Of a DNA stretch of 8,775 bases, positions 1 through 5,454 are shown piece after piece. Location: the NCBI GenBank assembly GCA_029063695.1, contig JAIDNR010000367.1:1-8775 (forward strand), given 5' to 3'. How positions within the stretch are numbered: position 1 is the first letter of the stretch; the number at the start of each line of letters is the position of its first letter. The notes below the pieces were generated by a model, which saw only the letters and a program-made list of their open reading frames with translations, did not search any database and was not told the DNA's origin. Origin of the DNA: Ruminococcus sp. (GTDB lineage Bacteria; Bacillota; Clostridia; Oscillospirales; Ruminococcaceae). The position numbers and the translations under genes were made by a program.

Positions 1-975
1 CATTCCTCTTGCACGATGGGCGGAGCAGGCGGCTGTCTTCATTGCCTGATACTTCTTGACGCTGGACTTTGACAGCATAAGCCGCAGCTCCAGCACAGAT
101 TTGACCGGGTCTTTCGCCGTTTTCAGAAGCTCTCTGACTTGTTTTTTATCCAGAGAATCCGGCTTGCAGCCCTGTCCTTCGAGCCAGTCGAGGAGCTGAT
201 ACACCGAATTCGGATTTTCGATTCCTGTGAGCCTGCGCATACCCGCCGACAGCTTTGCCTTTGCCTGTGCATCAAGCGTAATGGCGGCTTCGACCAGCTC
301 CATATCGACACGGATACCACGGTCGTTGATTTCCTGATCGAGGTAGAACTCCTCCCAGATGGATTCCGGTACGGGAAAACAGGAAAGCCGCTGATCAATA
401 GCAAGCTCCGCCTTCACATCCTGTTTGTTGTATGCCTTGAAGGTTTCCCACTTCTCCGGTGCATCGGCGGGTGTATGAAACAGCGGGACACCGTTTTCGG
501 TTGCATAGGGAACACAGAAATACTTAATCAGCGTCTTGCCCTCTGGCATCTTCTGCTGTTCCAATTTCAGCGCAGCACCTGCAGCGGCAAGTGTAGACGG
601 CAGACCAAGTGTACGACAATGTATCATAGTACACTGCCAGCCCACCGGACTAAGATAACCGCCGACTGAATCTTCCGAAATGCTGTAGCTGCGAAATATA
701 TGCGGATAGAATTCACAAAGATATTTAGACAGGCAGACACGTTCAAAATTGACATTGAAGGCTTTTTTGACCACGCTTTCATCCACCAGCGCATACAGAA
801 TAGCATCAGGGACACGGTCGCCGTTTTCCAAATCGTAGAGCTGTACCTCACCGCCGTCAACTGAAACGCTCATCAGCGTGATAGCGAAATAGGGAGAATC
901 AACATAACGATACACTCCTGCTTTCGTCAAATCCACATCGCTTCTGCATTCAATATCGATCTCAATTGTTTTCAT
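1..975 (-). CDS. Phage-type family A DNA polymerase, N-terminal part (3' end outside window)
   Basis: This reading frame is open from an ATG at 975-973 to the left edge (325 codons, no stop), so the carboxy-terminal polymerase domain lies outside the window. The visible part looks like the 3'-5' exonuclease half of a phage PolA-type enzyme. A D-x-E pair (D7, E9) starts the domain as exo motif I, N74 to E78 (NVNFE) fits exo II, and Y182-N-K-Q-D186 fits exo III (Y-x3-D). The last residues (AMKTAACSAHRARGM) match the stretch that, in the related phage polymerases I recall, leads into the polymerase domain. The start is supported by AAGGAAG at 989-983. It is the last visible gene of the minus-strand operon, 69 bases after the SSB-like gene. 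Expected role: replication of the phage or element. The polymerase assignment is from family recognition; catalytic residues of the polymerase domain cannot be checked here. Confidence 0.85.
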   Translation of the reverse strand, partial: MKTIEIDIECRSDVDLTKAGVYRYVDSPYFAITLMSVSVDGGEVQLYDLENGDRVPDAILYALVDESVVKKAFNVNFERVCLSKYLCEFYPHIFRSYSISEDSVGGYLSPVGWQCTMIHCRTLGLPSTLAAAGAALKLEQQKMPEGKTLIKYFCVPYATENGVPLFHTPADAPEKWETFKAYNKQDVKAELAIDQRLSCFPVPESIWEEFYLDQEINDRGIRVDMELVEAAITLDAQAKAKLSAGMRRLTGIENPNSVYQLLDWLEGQGCKPDSLDKKQVRELLKTAKDPVKSVLELRLMLSKSSVKKYQAMKTAACSAHRARGM

Positions 976-1044
976 GGTAACACTTCCTTAAAACCCGCCC
1001 GGACGGATATACCGTCAGTCGCCCACCCGACATTCATGGTTTAA

Positions 1045-1611
1045 TTAAGAGAGAAAATCGTCATCGTCATCTTCGTCAGCGAAATCGTCCTCTGCACGGG
1101 ATTTACCGCCAAGCGGCTCACCGTCACGGAGCTTCTGAAGATTGTTCAGACCACAAGCAATGCCGCGGTTTCCATTAGTGTTGAAAGCGTAGAAATTAAT
1201 GCTTGCACGACCATAGATACCGCTGTAAAGCTCGCTGGTATCGAGAATCGTCTGGCGGTCTGCATCGACCACCCCCGGCTTGTTTGTGCTGTTGGCATTG
1301 ATGAAGTAGCAGCCCTTGTAAGCCTCATCGTCCGGTCTTTCTTCATCTCCGTCTCTCAAAGGCGTCTTGATTGCCTTGAGTGCGGGGACGGACTTGCCGT
1401 TCCCCTTGAGTTTGGACTGTCCCTCGTCATAAGCAGCTTTGATTGCCGCTTTGCATTTCTCCACCGTTACGGTATCGCTTTTTGGAATGATAAGGGACAC
1501 ACTGTACTTCGGCGTACCGCCGTTGATTGCCTTCGGCTCGTTCACCACGAGATAGCTGAATCGAGTGTCTTTGCCAGTAATAACTTTTGTGGGATTTACA
1601 AATTTTGCCAT
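1045..1611 (-). CDS. DUF2815 / Enc34-type single-stranded DNA-binding protein
   Basis: The product is 188 residues and begins MAKFVNPTKVITGKDTRFSY, the typical opening of the DUF2815 family. That family was characterised in Enterobacter phage Enc34 as an OB-fold single-strand DNA-binding protein. The carboxy terminus is strongly acidic (about residues 170-188, with a run of five Asp, then FLS). This resembles the acidic partner-binding tail of SSBs such as T7 gp2.5. It probably coats single-stranded DNA during replication or recombination and recruits the neighbouring polymerase or nuclease. I chose the ATG at 1611 rather than the longer open frame because GGAGGA lies just upstream (about 1619-1624) and homologous proteins start at MAKF. 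The ATG is separated by one base from the stop of the upstream DUF2800 gene, indicating coupled translation. Confidence 0.9.
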   Translation of the reverse strand: MAKFVNPTKVITGKDTRFSYLVVNEPKAINGGTPKYSVSLIIPKSDTVTVEKCKAAIKAAYDEGQSKLKGNGKSVPALKAIKTPLRDGDEERPDDEAYKGCYFINANSTNKPGVVDADRQTILDTSELYSGIYGRASINFYAFNTNGNRGIACGLNNLQKLRDGEPLGGKSRAEDDFADEDDDDDFLS

Positions 1612-1612
1612 G

Positions 1613-2734
1613 TTATTCTTCCTCCTTGAAATCTTCATTTGCCGTATTCCATGCCGGACGCTTGTCCGACTCTGGTACAAGTGTAGGTTTGCCCTTCGGT
1701 TTCTCGATAAGAGAGCCGAGAAGGGTATCGAATTTGCGCTTGCCGAGCAGCTTAGTCATTGCGGTCACGCCCATGAGCTTCTGCTCGTAGGGGTTGTAGC
1801 CTGCTTCCGTAACTGCCGCTGCAACGGCGTCGGTATCTGTGTATTTGCGGTTGCTGCGACCTTCCACGACCTTGAAGCCGGGGAAGTTTCTGCCGCTGAC
1901 AGCCTGTTCAAGTGCGTACTCCTTCACATCGTTCACCCAGCCAATAAAGGCATCGGCACGATCAAGAATGATGCTGATTTCGTCATTTTCGAGCGTATCA
2001 GGAACAGCAAAGTCGTACTGTGCTATTTGCAGATTATATTCCGCACGCTTTCGGCAGGTTGCCTTGATTTTGCAGAACTGACAGTGCTTGCCCGCCTTGT
2101 AGTCGCCCTCGCCCTTTGCTGCCTGTTCCGCTGCAGGAATCAGGACTTCATCCGCCCAACGGAGCAGCTCGTCTTTCGAGATTTCGGCGATACTGATATT
2201 GTCACGGCGTGGCTGGAAGATGATCATGCGGATTGTCTGAATGTCGTACAGACTTTCAAACAGGTTTAATGCACCTAATGCGTACATTCTCATTTGGGAG
2301 TTTTTCTTCGATTCTACGAGGATTCCGAGCCCGTACTTGAAATCGATAACGGTCATTGTACCGTCCGCCACGATCACGCAGTCGGAAGTACCGAAACTAT
2401 CAGCTACCCAACGGGTGAAGTCGAGCCTCTGCTCTACAAGTACAAGTGGGTCTGGGCAGGTCTGCTTTGCCATCTCGACCTGCTCCATAACGAACTCGCA
2501 GTAGGCATCGGTATGTTCCGCCATTTCTTCATCAAAGTATTCCAGTTCTTCGGTAGGGTCACGCACCTTGTGTCCGAGAGCCTTTTTTACCTTATACTCG
2601 CAAAGTGTATGTGCATCTGTACCTTGTTGAGCATAGCTGCTGGATGTATCCTGCTGTACAGCATTTTCCTTTGCCGAGGGCGGGCAGTTAATCCAACGCT
2701 CACTACTGGACGGTGCAAGAAGTGCGTGTGCCAT
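1613..2734 (-). CDS. DUF2800 protein: Cas4/RecB-like PD-(D/E)XK nuclease with predicted Fe-S cysteines
   Basis: The 373-residue product opens MAHALLAPSSSERWINCPPS, characteristic of phage DUF2800 proteins. Nuclease-type residues are visible in order: H42 and E46 (TDAHTLCEYK), D118 (TSDCVIVADG), D131-F-K133 (VIDFKYG) and Q147 to Y151 (QMRMYALG). This is the layout of the RecB/Cas4/AddB PD-(D/E)XK nucleases. C17 near the start and C218, C221 and C227 later (C-x2-C-x5-C) match the split four-cysteine arrangement that holds a 4Fe-4S cluster in Cas4 and AddB. The likely role is processing DNA ends or single-strand DNA alongside the SSB-like protein and polymerase. The ATG at 2734 is preceded by GGAGGTG (about 2741-2747) and shares one base with the preceding gene's stop (TAATG). 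The family call is firm; biochemical activity is inferred. Confidence 0.88.
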   Translation of the reverse strand: MAHALLAPSSSERWINCPPSAKENAVQQDTSSSYAQQGTDAHTLCEYKVKKALGHKVRDPTEELEYFDEEMAEHTDAYCEFVMEQVEMAKQTCPDPLVLVEQRLDFTRWVADSFGTSDCVIVADGTMTVIDFKYGLGILVESKKNSQMRMYALGALNLFESLYDIQTIRMIIFQPRRDNISIAEISKDELLRWADEVLIPAAEQAAKGEGDYKAGKHCQFCKIKATCRKRAEYNLQIAQYDFAVPDTLENDEISIILDRADAFIGWVNDVKEYALEQAVSGRNFPGFKVVEGRSNRKYTDTDAVAAAVTEAGYNPYEQKLMGVTAMTKLLGKRKFDTLLGSLIEKPKGKPTLVPESDKRPAWNTANEDFKEEE

Positions 2735-3072
2735 TACAACACCTCCGCTTCTGCCAGTAATGCCGTGTAATCCGACTCCGCTACATCGGAGAGCTTGTCT
2801 GCTCCATACTTTTGGAGCAGCTCCTTGACTTCGGCGGTGTGACCGTTTCGGGAAATTTCCGACAGACGGCTGCGGAGTTCTACAAAAGTAACTGTCTGCT
2901 GTTCAAGTGTCGGCTTTTCCTTTGCGTTAGTGTCCTGTGGCTCGTCTTTTTCGGGGTTGTAGATTTCCTCGAAGGTGTTGATGTAGTCGGTTGTGATCTT
3001 CTCTGTCATTGCACCGACAGCTTTCGTCAGCGTATTCAGAGCGTTGATTAGTTCTACCATCTTGTCCATCAT
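2734..3072 (-). CDS. Conserved small phage protein of unknown function
   Basis: The 112-residue product has a helical amino end (residues 1-35) and a charged, low-complexity linker rich in Glu, Lys and Asp (about 36-58). A conserved-looking carboxy-terminal segment (about 59-112) carries TAEVKELLQKYGADKLSDV and ends near LLAEAEVL. Proteins with this tail are common in the same position in Firmicute phages, where databases sometimes carry the misleading name 'rRNA biogenesis protein rrp5'; I see nothing supporting that name. The tail looks like a small helical domain that might bind DNA ends or a partner. The first ATG (3072) overlaps the previous stop by four bases (ATGA); a second ATG at 3069 is equally possible. 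AAGGAGA lies at about 3079-3085. Function unknown. Confidence 0.8.
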   Translation of the reverse strand: MMDKMVELINALNTLTKAVGAMTEKITTDYINTFEEIYNPEKDEPQDTNAKEKPTLEQQTVTFVELRSRLSEISRNGHTAEVKELLQKYGADKLSDVAESDYTALLAEAEVL

Positions 3073-3365
3073 CTGTTTCTCCTTCCAGCTTCGTAACCTG
3101 CAAGGTAGGCTTCCGCCTGTGCAAGCTCGGTAATGTTCTTGATGCCCTCTGCTACACCACCGCCGCCGATTGCAACTGCTCCACCTCCAGCATTAGCCAT
3201 CATCGCCAGCGCTTTTGCAATACCATTTAGGTCATCGATGGGTGTACCGGTTGATGCTGTAGGTGTAGCCAAACGTTCCTCAATCTGAGAACGACGCTCA
3301 ACTATGAATGCTTTTGTAACAAGAACAGCATCCGGGACACACTCTTTTCTTCTCTGAAGATCCAT
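3069..3365 (-). CDS. Small Gly/Ala-rich phage protein of unknown function
   Basis: The 98-residue product begins MDLQRRKECVPDAVLVTKAF. It has a basic, probably helical amino half and a Gly/Ala-rich stretch (about residues 58-75, including AIGGGGVAEG), and ends in a helix rich in Ala and Glu that finishes GYEAGRRNR. I see no catalytic motif, signal peptide or convincing membrane segment. The ATG at 3365 was chosen because AAAGGAGTG stands just upstream (about 3373-3381); the longer open frame starting at 3443 is the out-of-frame shadow of the preceding small gene. Its stop overlaps the start of the next gene. Location in the replication operon is the only clue to its role. Confidence 0.7.
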   Translation of the reverse strand: MDLQRRKECVPDAVLVTKAFIVERRSQIEERLATPTASTGTPIDDLNGIAKALAMMANAGGGAVAIGGGGVAEGIKNITELAQAEAYLAGYEAGRRNR

Positions 3366-3468
3366 TGTTTTCACTCCTTTCCACTTTTGCGAGTTTAACT
3401 GCCAGTCTCTTTGCCACCACGCTGATTGCCAGCAGGGTGTCAATCAATTCTTTAGTCTTGCCGTTCAT
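3298..3468 (-). CDS. Very small phage protein (56 aa), overlaps the next gene
   Basis: An ATG at 3468-3466 follows an ideal GGAGGTG (about 3475-3481) and opens a 56-codon frame beginning MNGKTKELIDTLLAISVVAK. Short proteins starting in this way occur in Firmicute phage replication modules, from memory. Residues 1-31 look like an amphipathic helix (ELIDTLLAISVVAKRLAVKLAKVE). The rest contains a cysteine-rich tail (CPGCCSC) that is unlike the relatives I recall, which are shorter. The last 68 bases overlap the following gene in a different frame, so the tail may be mere read-on after an ancestral stop was lost. It lies 43 bases after the sigma-like gene. Function unknown. Confidence 0.6.
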   Translation of the reverse strand: MNGKTKELIDTLLAISVVAKRLAVKLAKVERSENNGSSEKKRVCPGCCSCYKSIHS

Positions 3469-3511
3469 GGTTTCTCACCTCCTCAAAAGCAATAGGACAA
3501 ATTTTCAGATT

Positions 3512-4117
3512 TTAGCAAAGGTCTTGCAAAATTTTTTTCAGATTTTTTAAAATCTGTCTTTTGCGGTAGCTGACTGTGGTCTGTTTTATGCCGACAGCCT
3601 GTGCAATTTCAGTCTCTGTTGCCCCTTCGCTGAACATAGTGATGATGGTCTGGTTCTCCTCAGACAGCTCGCCAATGTGCCTCCAAAGTGCATCAAGTAA
3701 CAATGCATCCTCCACAATATCAGCTGCGCTTGCCGTGTATGTCGCCGAATCATGCTGACGATGCACACCGTCCTGTGTATTGTGGAAACCTCCAGACTCT
3801 TCCATTGCGTCAAGAGAAATCGGTGTACCGGACTTGGTGTGAGGGCAGACAGCACAGTTACCGTCGCAGCGCACCAGCTTGCCGTCCTCATTGCTGACAG
3901 CACACTTCTTGCTGCGCCGCAGCGCCTTCTCCTCCTTCCAGATCGGGCGCATCAGCTCGTGATAGAGCTGCTCGTCCTCAATCTCCACGAAGTAAACCGG
4001 TGTGCGCTTGCCCTCCAGCATGATGTAGGTGATCTCGCTCGGATCAATGCCGACCTGTGCGGCATGCTTCTTGTCCATCTCAATTGGAAATCTGTACTTC
4101 TTTTCAATGCTTGCCAT
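3512..4117 (-). CDS. Sigma-70 family-like transcription factor of a phage element, with cysteine cluster
   Basis: The 201-residue product ends in a clear sigma region 4-type helix-turn-helix (about 145-197). It has LSEENQTIITMFSEGATETE, then IAQAVGIKQTTVSYRKRQIL, where the second helix would contact a -35 element. The amino half (1-65) resembles the conserved start of phage-associated 'sigma factor' proteins. The middle has four cysteines, C72, C84, C88 and C91 (last three in C-DGN-C-AV-C-P), which could bind zinc. No region 2 is recognisable, so it may act as an activator or partial sigma rather than a full sigma factor. ATG 4117 was preferred to the in-frame GTG at 4204, because GGAGGA sits at 4129-4124 with six bases spacing. 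It is the first gene of the minus-strand operon and probably controls it or later genes. Its ribosome site lies inside a strong hairpin. Confidence 0.78.
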   Translation of the reverse strand: MASIEKKYRFPIEMDKKHAAQVGIDPSEITYIMLEGKRTPVYFVEIEDEQLYHELMRPIWKEEKALRRSKKCAVSNEDGKLVRCDGNCAVCPHTKSGTPISLDAMEESGGFHNTQDGVHRQHDSATYTASAADIVEDALLLDALWRHIGELSEENQTIITMFSEGATETEIAQAVGIKQTTVSYRKRQILKNLKKILQDLC

Positions 4118-4120
4118 AAA

Positions 4121-4150
4121 AATTCCTCCATTTTCGTGAATGGAGGAATT
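4121..4150 (-). promoter_or_regulatory. Shine-Dalgarno-sequestering hairpin (possible attenuator) before the sigma-like gene
   Basis: Positions 4121-4132 (AATTCCTCCATT) and 4139-4150 (AATGGAGGAATT) form a perfect 12-bp inverted repeat with a six-base loop. In the minus-strand transcript the 3' arm contains the GGAGGA ribosome binding site (4129-4124) of the gene starting at 4117, so folding would hide it. The stem is followed by a short U run (UUUUU overlapping its end), so it could also act as a weak intrinsic terminator. The pairing is seen directly; control of translation or termination is inferred. Confidence 0.7.
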
Positions 4151-4153
4151 GAC

Positions 4154-4223
4154 CGGCTGCAAATGGGTATGACAAATCAGACCGCACTCCGGAAGGAATT
4201 TCACTCCATTCGGTTTGCAGCCG
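4154..4223 (-). promoter_or_regulatory. Structured 5' leader with long-range stem and competing SD-like sequence
   Basis: CGGCTGCAAA (4154-4163) and TTTGCAGCCG (4214-4223) are perfect inverted copies enclosing 50 bases, extendable by GAC/GTC with one bulged base. Inside, the minus-strand sequence GAATGGAG (4211-4204) is complementary to CTCCATTC (4145-4138), the anti-SD arm of the neighbouring hairpin. Two mutually exclusive folds are therefore possible: one hides the ribosome site and one frees it. I do not recognise a known riboswitch class. The ligand, if any, is unknown. Confidence 0.45.
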
Positions 4224-4447
4224 TCAAGCTCAAAATGACAGCTTTGTTATTCTATTGTCCCATACAGCCTGTTGAGCAACCGGTATCAGTATGTATGAGT
4301 AGCAGTTTAACGTCATGCTGAGGACATATGTATATAAGGTTAGAAAGTGATTTCCTACTTACAAATAGAAACAAAATGGATATTTTGACGAAATTTGATC
4401 TCTGCAAATCTTCTGATTAAATAAATTACAGAATAATTTCTCAAAAA

Positions 4448-4475
4448 AAGTGTAAATTTTTCGTAAAAAACACTT
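4448..4475. repeat. Inverted repeat upstream of the regulator promoter
   Basis: AAGTGT (4448-4453) is inverted as ACACTT (4470-4475), and inside it TTTTT (4457-4461) faces AAAAA (4465-4469), with a three-base bulge. It lies nine bases before the regulator's -35 box and could be an operator for the XRE protein. Read on the minus strand it is a stem followed by seven T residues, so it could instead end or attenuate transcription starting from the candidate minus promoter. It is AT-rich and of modest stability. Confidence 0.4.
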
Positions 4476-4483
4476 CCACCTTC

Positions 4484-4512
4484 TTCCAAAATTATATCAA
4501 ATATGGTATAAT
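4484..4512 (+). promoter_or_regulatory. Promoter of the XRE regulator gene
   Basis: TTCCAA at 4484-4489 (weak -35) is followed after 17 bases by TATAAT at 4507-4512, preceded by TGG, giving an extended -10 box. A second overlapping TATAAT is at 4512-4517. The regulator's start lies about 60 bases downstream. The strong -10 compensates for the poor -35. Confidence 0.6.
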
Positions 4513-4573
4513 ATAATCAAATCTTTAGTTTTCATGTCAAATTGAAAATAATATATCGAAAAGGAATGTGAGT

Positions 4574-5203
4574 ATGTCAGAATTGAATTTTCACTTACTC
4601 GAAGAAAATATTCGTATGCTTATGGAGAAAAACAATATGACACAGCAGAAACTTGCAGAAATTACAGGCATGACGCAGGCAAACATCAGCAAAGCATTGA
4701 ATCATAACGAAAAGAAACGCTTCACTCTCGATCAGGTATATAGGATCTCCCAATATTTTGAAGTGTCAATCGATAGTCTTGTGGGAAATCCGTCTGAAAA
4801 ATTAGCTGATACAAGTCCTCGTGATGCTTTTACATTCATTACCAAATTTCTATGTGCAGGAAATCTACGAACAGAGAATCTGACGATAACTGAAACTGTG
4901 TATGATCCACAATATAATGGCTATGGATCACCAGAATGTACACCTAAAGAAATACAAGATACCTACCCTGTTTTTTTCTTTCCTGACTATATAAGATTTT
5001 CTGACCAAAAATTATCAGAACAAGAAGAAATCGATTTACATATAGAGTTTTGTTCTTGTGGGAACAGCACAAGATTTCAATATCTCAATGAGATATTAAA
5101 GAAGATGATACCACTTATATCTCAGTACAAAGACGGAGATATTCCAGAAGAGGCATTCCAGATGATAGTTGATGGATATCTAAAACAACTGCCTGAGAAA
5201 TAA
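4574..5203 (+). CDS. XRE/Cro-CI-type helix-turn-helix transcriptional regulator
   Basis: The 209-residue product carries an amino-terminal XRE domain (about residues 8-70). LEENIRMLMEKNNMTQQKLA is followed by EITGMTQANISKALN, in which T34-Q-A-N-I-S-K is the recognition helix; then comes the usual TLDQVYRISQYFEVSIDSL close. The remaining 140 residues (about 71-209) match no domain I know. They include a Tyr/Pro-rich patch around GYGSPECTPKE, two cysteines in CSCG, and a helical end. No LexA/CI-type self-cleaving peptidase (Ala-Gly site, Ser/Lys dyad) is evident, so SOS-type cleavage is unlikely. ATG 4574 is favoured by AAGGA at 4561-4565; GTG 4568 is a possible alternative. Divergent from the phage operon and upstream of the two-gene cassette, it could repress either. 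Which one it controls is inference only. Confidence 0.85.
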   Translation: MSELNFHLLEENIRMLMEKNNMTQQKLAEITGMTQANISKALNHNEKKRFTLDQVYRISQYFEVSIDSLVGNPSEKLADTSPRDAFTFITKFLCAGNLRTENLTITETVYDPQYNGYGSPECTPKEIQDTYPVFFFPDYIRFSDQKLSEQEEIDLHIEFCSCGNSTRFQYLNEILKKMIPLISQYKDGDIPEEAFQMIVDGYLKQLPEK

Positions 5204-5223
5204 AAGTCTAACCGGGACTTTTT
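5202..5223 (+). terminator. Probable intrinsic terminator after the XRE regulator
   Basis: AAAAGTC (5202-5208) pairs with GACTTTT (5216-5222) around the loop TAACCGG, and the descending arm runs into five T residues. It starts within the stop codon of the regulator gene. The stem is only seven pairs and AT-rich, so termination may be partial. It separates the regulator from the cassette, which has its own promoter. Confidence 0.5.
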
Positions 5224-5326
5224 GAAACCTCGTGTTTTCAGAACTGAACTCAGTATCACTGCTGTGCATCGTAGCTCTGCTGGAAGCTATGAGCTTCTCT
5301 GTAGCCCATGCATATTGCATCAATAC

Positions 5327-5355
5327 TTGAACGCCTCAGCAATCTGTGGTATAAT
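5327..5355 (+). promoter_or_regulatory. Strong promoter of the two-gene cassette
   Basis: TTGAAC (5327-5332) and TATAAT (5350-5355) are separated by 17 bases, with TGG directly before the -10 (extended -10). The start of the first cassette gene lies about 100 bases downstream, leaving a leader that contains short direct repeats. The block GCAATCTGTGGTATAAT is nearly identical to the promoter of the methyltransferase-like gene at 8078-8094. Confidence 0.75.
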
Positions 5356-5389
5356 GATAAAAGAGGTCTTCCTACAAAATAGTTTGAAG

Positions 5390-5435
5390 TAGAAGAAGTC
5401 GAATGTCAATAGAAGATTAAGTCGAATTAGTCGAA
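5390..5435 (+). repeat. Short direct repeats in the cassette leader (AGTCGAA motif three times)
   Basis: AGTCGAA occurs at 5397-5403, 5420-5426 and 5429-5435. The first two sit in larger imperfect copies (TAGAAGAAGTCGAATGTC at 5390-5407 and a related unit with inserted bases at 5410-5432). They lie between the cassette promoter and its start codon, where a regulator-binding site or an RNA-binding site could be. No protein partner can be named. Confidence 0.45.
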
Positions 5436-5454
5436 AATGGAAAAAGGTGAGATT

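Larger units (their letters stand above)
4205..4573. other. Divergent regulatory region between the phage operon and the XRE regulator
   Basis: This stretch of about 370 bases has no convincing gene on either strand. It separates the minus-strand replication operon from the plus-strand regulator. It is AT-rich from about 4320 onward and contains a dyad (4448-4475), the regulator's promoter (4484-4512) and a candidate minus-strand promoter. The last has a perfect TTGACA at 4540-4535, followed by TGATTATAT with TTATAT at 4522-4517 after an 18-base spacer, so the two promoters would overlap. A second minus-strand -10 candidate, TAGAAT at 4254-4249, lacks a good -35. The arrangement resembles a phage genetic switch. 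Confidence 0.5.

Noticed and set aside
139..669. Plus-strand open frame of 176 codons
   Set aside because: It is a shadow of the DNA polymerase gene, which is open across the whole region on the other strand.
1565..2269. Plus-strand open frame of 234 codons
   Set aside because: It is antisense to the DUF2800 and SSB-like genes, which have recognised products and good ribosome sites; this frame has no family-like sequence.
3539..3556. Palindrome CAGATTTTTTAAAATCTG
   Set aside because: It falls inside the coding end of the sigma-like gene, where Lys/Leu/Ile-rich codons easily give such A/T palindromes; no terminator-like position is supported on the minus strand.
4118..4204. Longer sigma-like protein from an in-frame GTG at 4204
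   Set aside because: The GTG has no well-spaced ribosome site, while ATG 4117 has GGAGGA at ideal distance; the extra 29 residues look like translated leader.
3752..4321. Plus-strand open frame of 189 codons
   Set aside because: It lies opposite the sigma-like gene and its leader, has no plausible ribosome site, and its product looks like random translation.
5283..5297. Small hairpin GAAGCT-ATG-AGCTTC upstream of the cassette promoter
   Set aside because: Six pairs with a three-base loop, with no U run and no clear position relative to a promoter; too weak to annotate.
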